64,000 bases of DNA from the NCBI GenBank assembly GCA_000341795.1, contig AODO01000024.1:1-64000 (forward strand), read 5' to 3'. The translations under genes were made by a program, and so were the position numbers. Numbering within the stretch: the stretch's first letter is position 1; every line of letters begins with the position of its first letter. The notes beneath the pieces were generated by a model. It searched no databases. It saw nothing but the letters and a program-made list of their open reading frames with translations, and had not been told where the DNA came from. This document shows positions 7,834 to 16,936 of the stretch, piece by piece. This DNA comes from Rhodococcus triatomae BKS 15-14 (GTDB taxonomy: Bacteria; Actinomycetota; Actinomycetes; Mycobacteriales; Mycobacteriaceae).

Positions 7834-9302
7834 TGGTTGCCCCGTTCGGACGATCGTCTGCCGAGCCGACAACGCCCCCCGAGATCCCCGAGATGCGCCC
7901 GCCGATGCCGTTGACCCGGTCGGTGTCGCTGCGATGGCGGGTGACGTTGCTCGCGGCGTCCGTGGTCGCGATCGCGGTCGCCGTCATGGCGATCGCCGCG
8001 TACGCCGTCGTCTCGCGCGCGCTGTACAACGACGTCGACTCCCAGTTGCGCAATCGGTCGACGACGTTGATCTCCAACAACTTCGACGCCCTCGACATTC
8101 GCACGATCTCGCTGGCGACGGTGTACTCGAACGACATCAGCGTCGCCCTCGTGTTCCCCGATCTGACGGTGTACATGCCGCCGGGGTCGAACACCCCGAT
8201 CGGCGAGGCCGAGATGTCCGTTGCGCGTGGTGAACACGAGTCGACACTGCGCACGTTCGCCGGGCAGCGGGTGTTCGCGCAACGCACGAATCTCGGGTCG
8301 ACCCTCGTCATCGCGCAGCGACTGGCCCCGACGGGGGAGGTGCTGCAACGTCTCGCCTGGGTGCTGTTCGTGGTCGGCGGGTGTGGTGTCGCGTTGGCGG
8401 CGCTCGCCGGTATGGCCGTGGGACGCACCGGATTGCGTCCGATCGGCAGACTGACCGCCGCGACCGAGCGGATCGCGCGCACCGACGAACTCACCCCGAT
8501 CCCGGTGACCGGAAACGACGAACTCGCCCGGCTCACGATCTCGTTCAACACGATGCTCCGTGCCCTCGCCGAGTCCCGCGACCGGCAGAGCCGCCTCGTC
8601 GCCGACGCCGGACACGAGTTGCGCACTCCGTTGACCTCGCTGCGGACCAACATGGAACTGCTGATCGCGGCCGGCCGGCCGGGCGCGCCGCACATCCCCG
8701 ACGAGGACATGGCCGAGCTGCGGACCGACGTCATCGCGCAGATCGAGGAAATGTCCACGCTCGTGGGCGATCTCGTCGACCTCGCCCGTGAGGACGCACC
8801 GGAGACGGTGCACGAGGAGATCGACCTCGGCGACACGGTCGAGCGGTCGCTGGAGCGGGTGCGGCGGCGCCGCAACGAGGTGGACTTCGACGCCGAGATC
8901 ATCCCGTGGTTCGTCCACGGCGACGGAGCCGGGCTGGCGAGGGCGGTGCTGAACGTGCTCGACAACGCGGCCAAGTGGAGCCCGCCCGGCGAACAGGTCC
9001 GGGTTCGGATGCGTCAACTCGACGCCGGCCACGTGGCGCTCGTCGTCGACGACGCGGGGCCCGGAATCCCTGCGGAGGACCGGGAACTCGTGTTCGAACG
9101 GTTCTACCGCTCCACCGAGGCGCGCTCGATGCCGGGCTCCGGGCTGGGGCTCGCCATCGTCCGTCAGGTCGTCGTCAAACACGGCGGAACCGTCACGGCG
9201 GGTGAATCCTCGCGCGGCGGCGCACTGCTCACGATCGTGTTGCCGGGCAAGGCAAGCGCGTCCGTAGAGGACGAGGAGGACAGCAGGATCTCGGCAAACT
9301 GA
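7830..9302 (+). CDS. mprB: Sensor histidine kinase MprB
   Basis: 490 aa. It has two membrane helices (about residues 36-60 and 172-197) flanking an extracytoplasmic sensor of roughly 110 residues. A HAMP linker follows, then a HisKA domain with phospho-acceptor His-262 in [13 protein letters not shown], and an ATPase domain with N ([15 protein letters not shown]), G1 ([10 protein letters not shown]), F (VFERFYRS) and G2 (SGLGLAIV) boxes. GTG 7830 overlaps the mprA stop, so the two are coupled. In mycobacteria MprB senses envelope stress through DnaK and unfolded exported proteins and phosphorylates MprA. Confidence 0.95.
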   Translation: MMVAPFGRSSAEPTTPPEIPEMRPPMPLTRSVSLRWRVTLLAASVVAIAVAVMAIAAYAVVSRALYNDVDSQLRNRSTTLISNNFDALDIRTISLATVYSNDISVALVFPDLTVYMPPGSNTPIGEAEMSVARGEHESTLRTFAGQRVFAQRTNLGSTLVIAQRLAPTGEVLQRLAWVLFVVGGCGVALAALAGMAVGRTGLRPIGRLTAATERIARTDELTPIPVTGNDELARLTISFNTMLRALAESRDRQSRLVADAGHELRTPLTSLRTNMELLIAAGRPGAPHIPDEDMAELRTDVIAQIEEMSTLVGDLVDLAREDAPETVHEEIDLGDTVERSLERVRRRRNEVDFDAEIIPWFVHGDGAGLARAVLNVLDNAAKWSPPGEQVRVRMRQLDAGHVALVVDDAGPGIPAEDRELVFERFYRSTEARSMPGSGLGLAIVRQVVVKHGGTVTAGESSRGGALLTIVLPGKASASVEDEEDSRISAN

Positions 9303-9310
9303 AAGCGAGG

Positions 9311-9327
9311 TCTCAGGACTCTCTAAG
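9311..9327 (+). promoter_or_regulatory. MprA-like box upstream of pepD
   Basis: TCTCAG at 9311 and TCTAAG at 9322 repeat the 11-bp phased arrangement seen before mprA. They lie just after mprB, in the 105-bp gap before pepD, which suggests pepD has its own MprA-dependent promoter. Confidence 0.6.
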
Positions 9328-9407
9328 CCCTGACCGGCAGGCTGTGAAGCAACGAGATTTGACTACATCGCACCCACTCGGGTCGAAGGGGAGAACGGAT
9401 CACACGC

Positions 9408-10838
9408 ATGACCGACGATCACAGCCAGGGCCACGGCGGCGGAGCCGATCAGGGCGGCTCGCCGTGGGCGCCCAACCACTCGGCACACCCCCAGCCGCAT
9501 CAGCCGTCGGCTCCGACCCCCGGACCGCAGCAGCACTCGTCCGCAGATCAGCCGACCACGCAGTACCGTGCCGGCGACCAGCCGACCGCGCAGTACCCGA
9601 CATATCAGCAGTCGGCCTACGGCCAGGCGCCGTACGGCGCCTATCAGTCGCACGACGCGCAGCACCAGGCCGGCCCACACCAGGGGAACCCGACGGCGGG
9701 CGAGTACGCGGCGACCACTGCGACCAAGCCGAAGTCGGCGCGCACCGCGATCGTCGCGGGTGCCGTTGCGCTCGCCCTCGTCAGCGGTGGCATCGGCGGC
9801 GCCGTCGGTGCCTGGACCCAGAGCGACTCGGGCACGGCGTCGGTCACCAACGCACTCGACTCACCGCGCACGAACGCGACGCAGACGGCGAACGCCCCCG
9901 CGGGCACCGTGCAGGCGGTTGCCGAGAAGGTGCTGCCCAGTGTCGTCCAGGTTCAGGTGGCGGGTGCACAGGCAGAGGGTGAGGGATCCGGCGTCGTCCT
10001 GTCCTCCGACGGTCTGATCCTCACCAACAACCACGTCGCCTCGGGTGCGGGCGCGAACGGCAAGATCGCCGTCGCCTTCTCCGACGGAACGACGGCGTCC
10101 GCCACGCTGGTCGGCACCGACCCGATGTCCGACATCGCCGTCATCAAGGTCGACGGCCGGACCGATCTCACTCCGATCGAACTGGGCACCTCCGCGAACC
10201 TGCAGGTCGGCCAGCCCGTCGTCGCGATCGGATCCCCGCTCGGGCTGGCGGGTACCGTCACCAGCGGAATCGTCTCCGCGCTCAACCGCCCGGTGTCCAC
10301 CAGCGGTGAATCCGGCAACCAGAACACCGTCATCGACGCCATTCAGACGGACGCCGCGATCAATCCCGGCAACTCCGGCGGCGCGCTCGTGGACATGGAC
10401 GGCCGGCTGATCGGCATCAACACCGCGATCGCCACCCTCGGCGGCGATGCGGCCAGCGGCCAGCAGGGCGGATCGATCGGGCTCGGCTTCGCGATCCCCG
10501 TCGACCAGGCCCGCCGCATCGCGGACGAACTGTCCACGACCGGCAAGGCGACCCAGGCGATCATCGGAGTGTCCGTGTCGTCGCGCGACACCTCGAACGG
10601 TGCCGGTGTCATGGATGTCACCGCGGGCGGCCCCGCCGAACAGGCCGGTATTCCGAAGGGCTCGGTCATCACCCACGTCGACGACCGGGTCGTCGACAGC
10701 GGCGACGCACTGATCGCCGCGATCCGTTCGCACGCGCCCGGCGACAAGGTCGAGGTCACGTACACCGATGCGAACGGCAAGAACGCCAAGACCGTCGAGG
10801 TGACCCTCGGAACCGCTCCGACGCAGGGTGGTCGTTGA
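9408..10838 (+). CDS. pepD: HtrA-like serine protease PepD
   Basis: 476 aa. The cytoplasmic N-terminus is long and rich in Gln, Pro, His and Tyr (about residues 1-108). A single membrane anchor follows at about 112-134. The trypsin-like domain has the catalytic triad His-209 (TNNHVAS), Asp-242 (SDIAVIKVD) and Ser-323 (NPGNSGGALVD). A C-terminal PDZ domain begins near residue 385 (GVMDVTAGGPAEQAGIPKGS). It degrades or refolds misfolded envelope proteins outside the membrane and is the classic MprAB target. The Tyr/Gln-rich leader (repeats like QPTTQYRAGDQPTAQY) is longer than the core needs and may mediate assembly. Confidence 0.95.
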   Translation: MTDDHSQGHGGGADQGGSPWAPNHSAHPQPHQPSAPTPGPQQHSSADQPTTQYRAGDQPTAQYPTYQQSAYGQAPYGAYQSHDAQHQAGPHQGNPTAGEYAATTATKPKSARTAIVAGAVALALVSGGIGGAVGAWTQSDSGTASVTNALDSPRTNATQTANAPAGTVQAVAEKVLPSVVQVQVAGAQAEGEGSGVVLSSDGLILTNNHVASGAGANGKIAVAFSDGTTASATLVGTDPMSDIAVIKVDGRTDLTPIELGTSANLQVGQPVVAIGSPLGLAGTVTSGIVSALNRPVSTSGESGNQNTVIDAIQTDAAINPGNSGGALVDMDGRLIGINTAIATLGGDAASGQQGGSIGLGFAIPVDQARRIADELSTTGKATQAIIGVSVSSRDTSNGAGVMDVTAGGPAEQAGIPKGSVITHVDDRVVDSGDALIAAIRSHAPGDKVEVTYTDANGKNAKTVEVTLGTAPTQGGR

Positions 10839-10909
10839 TGCCGTCGCTCCCGGTGTCGTTTCGACTCCACACCGGACCGGGATCGTCGGGTACCACTACC
10901 GTAGGGACC

Positions 10910-11407
10910 ATGGACATCGAAGCCCCGCTGGCCGGCCGCGCGCTCGTGGTCATCGTCGACGATCGCACCGCGCACGGTGTCGAAGTGGACTCGACGGGAC
11001 CGCTCGTCACCGAACTGCTCAACGAGGCAGGATTTCTCGTCGACGCGGTGGTCGCCGTCGCCGCCGACGAGGTGGAGATCCGGAACGCACTCAACACCGC
11101 GGTCATCGGTGGCGTCGACCTCGTGATCTCCGTCGGGGGCACGGGTGTCTCGCCGCGCGACGTCACCCCGGATGCCACCACGGCCGTTCTGGACCGGGAG
11201 ATTCCGGGGATCAGCGAGGCGCTGCGTTCGTCGGGTCTGGCCGCCGGATCACTCGACGCCGGACTCTCCCGCGGAGTCGCGGGTGTCTCGGGAAGTACCC
11301 TGGTGGTGAATCTGGCCTCGTCCCGCGCCGCGGTGCGCGACGGTATGGCCACCCTGACACCGCTTGCCAGCCAGGTGATCGGTGAGGTGTCCCGAATCGA
11401 GGAGTGA
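10910..11407 (+). CDS. moaB2: MoaB/Mog-family molybdopterin-binding protein
   Basis: 165 aa from ATG 10910, preceded by GTAGGGA. Motifs for molybdopterin binding are clear: LVISVGGTGVSPRDVTPDAT and EIPGISEALRSSGL, with the MogA/MoaB core GRALVVIVDDRTA at the start. The family adenylylates molybdopterin before molybdenum insertion, or is a paralog of that enzyme. The position after pepD matches mycobacterial moaB2. An upstream in-frame ATG (10835) would lengthen the protein with a non-conserved leader overlapping pepD. It is coupled by GTGA to the small gene that follows. Confidence 0.9.
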   Translation: MDIEAPLAGRALVVIVDDRTAHGVEVDSTGPLVTELLNEAGFLVDAVVAVAADEVEIRNALNTAVIGGVDLVISVGGTGVSPRDVTPDATTAVLDREIPGISEALRSSGLAAGSLDAGLSRGVAGVSGSTLVVNLASSRAAVRDGMATLTPLASQVIGEVSRIEE

Positions 11408-11589
11408 CCATCACCGACGACGCGCCACGCGCACGCACCAGCCGGGACCCGGAGACACGGGCCCGGCTGGCGCGCATTTTCGGCGACGTCCTCCCGGACA
11501 CGACCGGTGACGAGCGCGCACCGGAGGACGGCCGCGACTCCTCCTCGGACGAGTGGCTGCGCAGGCAGGTTCCCCCGCACCACGGCTGA
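11404..11589 (+). CDS. Small conserved hypothetical protein
   Basis: 61 aa with a GTG start overlapping the moaB2 stop (GTGA). The sequence is polar and charged, with no membrane segment. Notable parts are RARLARIFGDVLPDTTGDE in the middle and the end DEWLRRQVPPHHG. Translational coupling and the ordered C-terminus suggest a real gene. I recall similar short ORFs beside moaB in related actinobacteria but cannot name a family. Function unknown. Confidence 0.65.
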   Translation: MTITDDAPRARTSRDPETRARLARIFGDVLPDTTGDERAPEDGRDSSSDEWLRRQVPPHHG

Positions 11590-11611
11590 CCGAGGCGCGA
11601 GAGCACAGGGG

Positions 11612-12004
11612 TCAGTCGCGCGCGGTCGGCCGTTCGGCGAGCAGATCACGGATCTCCGCGAGGAGTTCCGTCTCGGTGGCCTCCGGGCCCTTCTTCGGGC
11701 CGCCGAACCGTTCCTTCGCGTGGTTGTACGGCACTATCAGCACGAAGTACACGACCGCGGCGATGATCAGGAAGTTGATGGCGGCGGTGATGACGGCGCC
11801 GATGTTGACGAACGTCTCGGGGTTGTCCGTGATCTGGAAGCCGAAGCCCATCTCGTCGGAACCGCCGACGGCCGCAACCAGTGGATTGATGATGTTGTCG
11901 CTGAAGGCGGTGACGATGGCGGTGAACGCGGCGCCGATGACCACGGCGACGGCCAGGTCGATCACGTTGCCTTTCAGCAGGAATTCCTTGAAGCCCTTGA
12001 GCAT
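11612..12004 (-). CDS. mscL: Large-conductance mechanosensitive channel MscL
   Basis: 130 aa from ATG 12004, which follows GAGGA. MLKGFKEFLLKGNVIDLAVA is the conserved amphipathic N-terminus and first helix, then VIGAAFTAIVTAFSDNIINP. The second helix is INFLIIAAVVYFVLIVPYN, followed by the cytoplasmic bundle TELLAEIRDLLAERP. The pentameric channel opens under high membrane tension to release solutes in hypo-osmotic shock. The open frame extends to 12085 without family similarity. It converges with the moaB2 operon. Confidence 0.95.
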   Translation of the reverse strand: MLKGFKEFLLKGNVIDLAVAVVIGAAFTAIVTAFSDNIINPLVAAVGGSDEMGFGFQITDNPETFVNIGAVITAAINFLIIAAVVYFVLIVPYNHAKERFGGPKKGPEATETELLAEIRDLLAERPTARD

Positions 12005-12087
12005 CGGTCCTCGATTCGCTGGATCGGCTGGCTGGTACTCGAACTCAGGATGCCAAAGAAACGAGCTCGTCGCGCTCTCGGACACGC

Positions 12088-12756
12088 TCAGTGCAGGGTG
12101 ACCGTGATCGCTCCCGTCATCGTCGCCGCGGCGACCTCCGTGGCGCTGGCCTCGGGTAACGCCACGAGAACGGCGGGTTCGCCCGACGTTCTCCCGGACT
12201 CGCGGGTCGCGGCGAGCACCACCGTCGCATCGGTCGCGAGCACCCTCGGTGTTGCGGAGCCCTCCGCGTCGACGGTCAGGATGTCCACGATGTCTCCGGC
12301 GCGCAGCAGCCTGGCGACCTCGGTGTCGTCGATGCGCAGCGGAACGATCCGGCCGTCCGGTCCGGCGGCGGCATCCGCCAGTCGCGACCCCAGTACCCGG
12401 ACGTCCGTCAGCGGCTCACCCGCGCGGGCGGGCCCGGCGAGGGTGCGGCCGACCACGTCGTCGGGGCTGAGGACGGCGCCGTCGGGTACGCCTGCGGCCG
12501 GAAGCGCGGTCAGGTGCAGATCCGCCTCGCCGAGGAGGGTTCCGGGTGTGAGGTCGTGGGCGGCGGTGACCACCTCGACCCGGTCGTCGTCGGGGTCGCC
12601 GCGGATCGCCAGTACCAGAGCGAGAAGCGCCAACGCCCCCGCCGCGGCCCGGCGACCGGTCGTCGACCGGGTCCAGTCGGGCCGGGTCAGGCGGGAGACG
12701 CGGTCCAGTGCGGTGGGGGACAGGGCGTCGCGGAGCCGCCCGACATCACGTGCCAT
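12088..12756 (-). CDS. SAF-domain membrane protein (CpaB-like)
   Basis: 222 aa. A cytoplasmic N-terminus of about 35 residues precedes one membrane helix (AAAGALALLALVLAI). The outside part begins with a SAF domain (VEVVTAAHDLTPGTLLGEAD, then GRTLAGPARAGEPLTDVRVL). A RcpC/CpaB-like region with GRIVPLRIDDTEVARLLRAG and DIVDILTV follows. CpaB proteins help assemble Flp/Tad pili. Actinobacterial homologs at this locus (the M. tuberculosis Rv0990c region) sit apart from pilus genes, so the role here is open. Confidence 0.75.
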   Translation of the reverse strand: MARDVGRLRDALSPTALDRVSRLTRPDWTRSTTGRRAAAGALALLALVLAIRGDPDDDRVEVVTAAHDLTPGTLLGEADLHLTALPAAGVPDGAVLSPDDVVGRTLAGPARAGEPLTDVRVLGSRLADAAAGPDGRIVPLRIDDTEVARLLRAGDIVDILTVDAEGSATPRVLATDATVVLAATRESGRTSGEPAVLVALPEASATEVAAATMTGAITVTLH

Positions 12757-12843
12757 GCCCTCACGCTAGGGCCGCGGTCCTCGCTCGTCGGGCCGCGCCG
12801 ACCCGTCCTGTGGACAGACCGGAGCCTGTGGATGAACTGTGAA

Positions 12844-13131
12844 TCAGCTGGCAGCGGGCGCGGGAGTGCTCGCGGCGGCGGACGACTCGGATTTCGTCGC
12901 GGACGAGGAGTCGGAGGACTTCGCGGCGGGCTCGCTGGCGGTCGTGCTGCCGCCGCCGCGGTTGTCGGTGCGGTAGAACCCGCTGCCCTTGAAGACGATG
13001 CCGACCGAGTTGAACAGCTTGCGGAGCTTGCCGTTGCACTCGTTGCAGACGGTCAGGGAGTCTTCGGAAAAGGACTGCACGATGTCGAAGCGGTTGTCGC
13101 ATTCGGTGCAGGCATAGGAGTAGGTGGGCAC
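12844..13131 (-). CDS. FmdB-family zinc-ribbon protein
   Basis: 95 aa from GTG 13131, preceded by GAGGAA. Two CxxC knuckles (YACTECDNRFD and LTVCNECNGKL) form the zinc ribbon, followed by FNSVGIVFKGSGFYRTDNR, the FmdB signature. The C-terminal 40 residues are Ser/Ala/Thr-rich and disordered. The family was first linked to formamidase regulation; its biochemical role in actinobacteria is unclear, and the M. tuberculosis counterpart at this locus (Rv0991c) has been studied as a redox-sensitive chaperone. Unlike the C-minus ribosomal proteins nearby, it keeps its zinc ligands. Confidence 0.88.
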   Translation of the reverse strand: MPTYSYACTECDNRFDIVQSFSEDSLTVCNECNGKLRKLFNSVGIVFKGSGFYRTDNRGGGSTTASEPAAKSSDSSSATKSESSAAASTPAPAAS

Positions 13132-13227
13132 TGCAGGTTCCTCCGCGCGGGTACTCGGTGCCTGATTCGACATTCGACAGGCATTGGCACTTTACAGTCA
13201 GGAGTGCCAACGCTGCCACTCTGCCTG

Positions 13228-13806
13228 CTATTCCACGGGGTGCAGGCCGCCGCGGGGAGTCAGCACCGCGTGCATCCGGACGTCGTGCGGATCCTCCGGC
13301 AGTGCCTCGACGAATTCGCTGTCGCGGACGACCGCCACCAGCCGTGCACCCCGCGCGAGCGCCAGCGTTCGGTCGTAGAACCCTGCACCCCGGCCGAGGC
13401 GGACCCCGCGCCGGTCCACCGCCAGCGCCGGGATCAGCAACAGGGCCGCGTCGGCGACCGCGGAGGAGGGCAGGAACGGCGGTTCCGGTTCCTTCAGCCC
13501 GAACGGCGCCGGGACCAGGGAGTCCGCTCCGAGGTAGGGCGCCCACCACAGCGGTCCGGGATCCCGCGCGACGGGCAGCAACACCCGTTCGACCGCACCG
13601 GCGAGTGCGTCGAGCAGGGCCACCGAGCCGGGCTCGCGGCCCACCGGAACGTAGGCGCACACCGTGGCACCCGGTCCCAGTTCCGCGCCGAGTTCGGCCG
13701 CAGCCGTCGCCAGGGCGTCGTCCTCCGCAGACCGGGTGGCGGCGTCGACCTCCCGGCGGGACGCGAGGATCGCCGTGCGCCACTGCGACTTGGTCGGCGA
13801 GGTCAT
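13228..13806 (-). CDS. 5-formyltetrahydrofolate cyclo-ligase
   Basis: 192 aa. It converts 5-formyl-THF to 5,10-methenyl-THF with ATP, salvaging a dead-end folate in the cytoplasm. Motifs: KSQWRTAILASRRE near the start, VPVGREPGS, the C-terminal VRLGRGAGFYDRTLAL, which corresponds to the family RLGxGxGYYDR, and DVRMHAVLTPRGGLHPVE at the end. It lies divergent from galU with 76 bp between starts, the same arrangement as in M. tuberculosis (Rv0992c/galU). Confidence 0.92.
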   Translation of the reverse strand: MTSPTKSQWRTAILASRREVDAATRSAEDDALATAAAELGAELGPGATVCAYVPVGREPGSVALLDALAGAVERVLLPVARDPGPLWWAPYLGADSLVPAPFGLKEPEPPFLPSSAVADAALLLIPALAVDRRGVRLGRGAGFYDRTLALARGARLVAVVRDSEFVEALPEDPHDVRMHAVLTPRGGLHPVE

Positions 13807-13882
13807 CGGACCGTCGACGTTCTGCTCATACCGCCAACCCTAGAATCCCGAACCCACAGGCGAGACGGCTAAGGTGTGGCCC

Positions 13883-14803
13883 ATGACAGACACCGGCACC
13901 AACGACAACAGGGCATTCCGCACGGCGGTGGTCCCCGCGGCAGGACTGGGCACCCGGTTCCTTCCCGCGACGAAGACCGTGCCGAAGGAGCTCCTGCCGG
14001 TCGTGGACACGCCGGGCATCGAGCTGGTCGCCGGCGAGGCTGCGGACTCGGGTGCAACGCGGTTGGTGATCGTCACCTCGGAGGGCAAGGACGGTGTGGT
14101 CGCCCACTTCGTCGAGGACCTCGTGCTCGAGAGCAAGCTCGAGGCCAGCGGCAAGTCGCACCTGCTGGAAAAGGTTCGCAAGGCACAGGGTCTGATCAAG
14201 GTCGAGTCGGTGGTGCAGGACGAGCCCCGAGGACTGGGGCACGCGGTGGCGTGCGCGGAAGAGGTCCTCGACGACGACGAGGACGCCATCGCGGTGCTCC
14301 TGCCGGACGACCTGGTGATGCCGCGCGGCGTCCTGGAGACCATGGCCCGGGTCCGGGCCAAGCGCGGTGGCAGCGTCCTGTGCGCGATCGACGTGCCGAA
14401 GGACCAGGTCAGCGCGTACGGCGTGTTCGACGTCGTCGAGGTGCCGGACGCGGTGAACCCGGATGTGCTCAAGGTCGTCGGGATGGTGGAGAAGCCGACG
14501 GTCGAGGACGCTCCGTCCACCTTCGCCGCAGCCGGCCGCTACCTGCTGGATCGGGCGGTGTTCGACGCACTGCGCCGGATCGAGCCGGGCAAGGGTGGCG
14601 AGCTGCAGCTGACCGATGCGATCGCGATGCTGATCGACGAAGGTCATCCCGTGCACGTGGTCGTGCACCGGGGTGGGAGACACGACCTCGGAAATCCCGG
14701 CGGCTACCTGCGCGCTGCGGTTGACTTTGCGCTTGGCAGCGAAGAGTACGGTCCGTCCCTGCGTGAGTGGCTCGTCGAGAGACTTCAGCAGACGGAGCGG
14801 TAA
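13883..14803 (+). CDS. galU: UTP-glucose-1-phosphate uridylyltransferase
   Basis: 306 aa. It makes UDP-glucose from UTP and glucose-1-phosphate for cell-wall arabinogalactan, trehalose and glycolipids. The nucleotide-binding start VVPAAGLGTRFLPATKTVPK and the segments DEPRGLGHAVACAEEV, LLPDDLVMP, VGMVEKPTVEDAPS and GGRHDLGNPGGYLRA match GalU. The start is ATG 13883; an in-frame GTG nine bases earlier is possible. It is followed 24 bp later by moeA, as in mycobacteria. Confidence 0.95.
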   Translation: MTDTGTNDNRAFRTAVVPAAGLGTRFLPATKTVPKELLPVVDTPGIELVAGEAADSGATRLVIVTSEGKDGVVAHFVEDLVLESKLEASGKSHLLEKVRKAQGLIKVESVVQDEPRGLGHAVACAEEVLDDDEDAIAVLLPDDLVMPRGVLETMARVRAKRGGSVLCAIDVPKDQVSAYGVFDVVEVPDAVNPDVLKVVGMVEKPTVEDAPSTFAAAGRYLLDRAVFDALRRIEPGKGGELQLTDAIAMLIDEGHPVHVVVHRGGRHDLGNPGGYLRAAVDFALGSEEYGPSLREWLVERLQQTER

Positions 14804-14827
14804 GTGGGGTCGGGAGGCAGCATCCAC

Positions 14828-16084
14828 ATGCGCTCGGTTGAGGAGCAGCAGGCCAGGGTGACCGCCGCCGCCGTCGCACCCCGGCCCGTGCGGGTCGCCA
14901 TCTCCGAGGCCCAGGGTCTGCTCTGTGCGGAGGAAGTGGTCACCGAACGGCCCCTTCCCGGCTTCGACCAGGCAGCGATCGACGGCTACGCCGTCCGCAG
15001 CGTCGACGTCGCCGGAGCGGGCCGGGCCGTCGGTGACGACGGCGCACCGGTCGACATCGTGCTTCCGGTGGTCGGTGAGGTCGCCGCGGGTTCCCGGCAG
15101 CCCACCCGTCTGCAACCGCGTCAGGCGGTTCGGGTGGACACCGGGGCTCCGATGCCGACCCTCGCGGACGCGGTCCTTCCGCTCGACCGCACCGACGGCG
15201 GGCGCAACCGCGTCCGGGTTCTGGGAGCAGTGCGTTCGGGAGACTACGTGCGGCGGGTCGGCGACGACGTCCAGCCCGGCGACGTCGCGGTACGGGCCGG
15301 CACCATCATCGGCGCGGCCCAGGTCGGGCTGCTCGCGGCGGTCGGACGCGACAAGGTGCTCGTGCACCCGCGCCCGCGACTGTCGGTGATCAGTGTCGGA
15401 GGCGAACTCGTCGACGTCGACCGCACGCCCGGCCCGGGGCAGGTGTACGACGTGAACTCGTACGCGCTCGCCGCCGCGGCCAGGGACGCGGGCGCGGACG
15501 TGAACCGTGTCGGCATCGCGGGCACCGATCTGCGCCGACTGCGTGAGGTCGTCGAGGGACAACTGATTCGTTCGGAGATCGTGGTCATCGCGGGCGCCGT
15601 CGGTGGCGGAGCCTCCGACCAGGTCCGTGAGGCCCTGCGTGAACTCGGCGACCTGGAGGTCGAGCGGGTCGCGATGCATCCCGGGTCGGTGCAGGGTTTC
15701 GGGCAGCTCGGCCGGGACGAGGTGCCCACGTTCCTGTTGCCGTCCAATCCGGTCAGTGCTCTCGTCGTGTTCGAGGTGATGGTGCGCCCGCTCATCCGAA
15801 TCGCGCTCGGTCGCCGACAGCCGATGCGGCGGATCGTCTCGGCGCGGACCGTTGCGCCGATCACCTCGATCGAGGATCGCAAGGGGTTCCTGAGGGGGCA
15901 GCTGATGCGGGACGAATCGACGGGGGAGTACCTGGTCCAGGCGCTCGGCGGGGCGCCCGGTTCCTCCTCGCATCTGCTCGCCACGCTCGCCGAGGCGAAC
16001 TGTCTGGTCCTCGTGGATCCGGATGTGACCGACGTTCGCACCGGCGATCGGGTCGACGTCGCCTTCCTGGCGCAGCGCGGCTGA
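14828..16084 (+). CDS. moeA: Molybdopterin molybdotransferase MoeA
   Basis: 418 aa from ATG 14828 (MRSVEEQ), with GGGAGG ten bases upstream; the mycobacterial MoeA1 also begins MRSV. It inserts molybdenum into adenylated molybdopterin. Visible segments: PGFDQAAIDGYAVRSVDV, AVRVDTGAPMPTLADAVLPL, VRRVGDDVQPGDVAVRAGTI, LSVISVGGELVD and LPSNPVSALVVFEVMVRP. The usual family motif SxGDE(L/I) reads SVGGEL here, and GGxSxG reads VGGGASD, so some active-site residues differ from E. coli MoeA. It is the galU neighbour and possibly cotranscribed. Confidence 0.9.
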   Translation: MRSVEEQQARVTAAAVAPRPVRVAISEAQGLLCAEEVVTERPLPGFDQAAIDGYAVRSVDVAGAGRAVGDDGAPVDIVLPVVGEVAAGSRQPTRLQPRQAVRVDTGAPMPTLADAVLPLDRTDGGRNRVRVLGAVRSGDYVRRVGDDVQPGDVAVRAGTIIGAAQVGLLAAVGRDKVLVHPRPRLSVISVGGELVDVDRTPGPGQVYDVNSYALAAAARDAGADVNRVGIAGTDLRRLREVVEGQLIRSEIVVIAGAVGGGASDQVREALRELGDLEVERVAMHPGSVQGFGQLGRDEVPTFLLPSNPVSALVVFEVMVRPLIRIALGRRQPMRRIVSARTVAPITSIEDRKGFLRGQLMRDESTGEYLVQALGGAPGSSSHLLATLAEANCLVLVDPDVTDVRTGDRVDVAFLAQRG

Positions 16085-16088
16085 CCAC

Positions 16089-16745
16089 GTGAGCACGTCG
16101 TTGCGCCGGTACACGGTGCATCCGGGTTGGCCGGCGCGTCTGGGGCCACTGGTGGTTCCTGCCGGAAGAGTGACACTGCGGCCGATCCGGCTGCGGGACG
16201 CGGCCACCTGGAGCAGGCTGCGGATCCGCGACGAGGACCACCTCCGGCCGTGGGAGCCGACGGGTGAGGGCCCGTGGGAAGCACGCCATCACATCGGGAA
16301 CTGGCCGGGGCTGTGCTCGTCGTTGCGAGCGGAGGCACGCAAGGGACGCATGCTGCCGATGGTGATCGAACTCGACGGCCGGTTCTGCGGTCAGCTGACG
16401 ATCGGGAACGTCGTGCGCGGTGCGTTGCGCTCCGCATGGATCGGGTACTGGGTGGCTAAGGCGGACGGCGGGCGGGGCGTTGCGACGGCGGCGCTCGCGC
16501 TCGGACTCGATCACGGTTTCGGACCGGTGGGTCTGCATCGGATCGAGGCGACGGTGCGCCCCGAGAACATGGCGAGCCGGGCCGTGCTGCGGCACGTCGG
16601 CTTTCGCGAGGAAGGTCTGCTCGAGCGTTATCTGGATGTCGACGGGCAGTTCCGGGACCACCTCCTGGTGGGTCTCACCGTCGAGGAACTCGAGGCCACG
16701 GCCGCCGATCGACTGGTCCGGGCCGGCCGCGCAACGTGGGGCTGA
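16089..16745 (+). CDS. rimJ: GNAT acetyltransferase, RimJ-like
   Basis: 218 aa, GTG start five bases after the moeA stop. The RimJ/RimL-type GNAT fold is shown by VTLRPIRLRDAATWSRLRIR, the acetyl-CoA loop GYWVAKADGGRGVATAALAL, and LHRIEATVRPENMASRAVL with HVGFREEGLLERYLDVDGQ. Such enzymes acetylate protein N-termini, for example ribosomal proteins S5 or L12. The order galU-moeA-rimJ is the same as in M. tuberculosis. The exact substrate is not shown by the sequence. Confidence 0.85.
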   Translation: MSTSLRRYTVHPGWPARLGPLVVPAGRVTLRPIRLRDAATWSRLRIRDEDHLRPWEPTGEGPWEARHHIGNWPGLCSSLRAEARKGRMLPMVIELDGRFCGQLTIGNVVRGALRSAWIGYWVAKADGGRGVATAALALGLDHGFGPVGLHRIEATVRPENMASRAVLRHVGFREEGLLERYLDVDGQFRDHLLVGLTVEELEATAADRLVRAGRATWG

Positions 16746-16936
16746 TCACCCGGTTACATTTCCGCTATCGAGATGCATTCATGCGGCAGTAGTGACTACT
16801 GTGGCATATGAGAAAGCTGATGTCGGCGCGTCTGCGGGGAACAGCGAGTCGAGACATTTAGCCTGAGTAGGCCTACCGGGTCGAATACGCAGGTGAACGC
16901 TGTGCTGGCAAGACGACAGGGAGGGAGGTCGCCGAC

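Noticed and set aside
13826-16207. 793-aa minus-strand open frame across galU and moeA
   Set aside because: Shadow of two well-conserved plus-strand enzymes.
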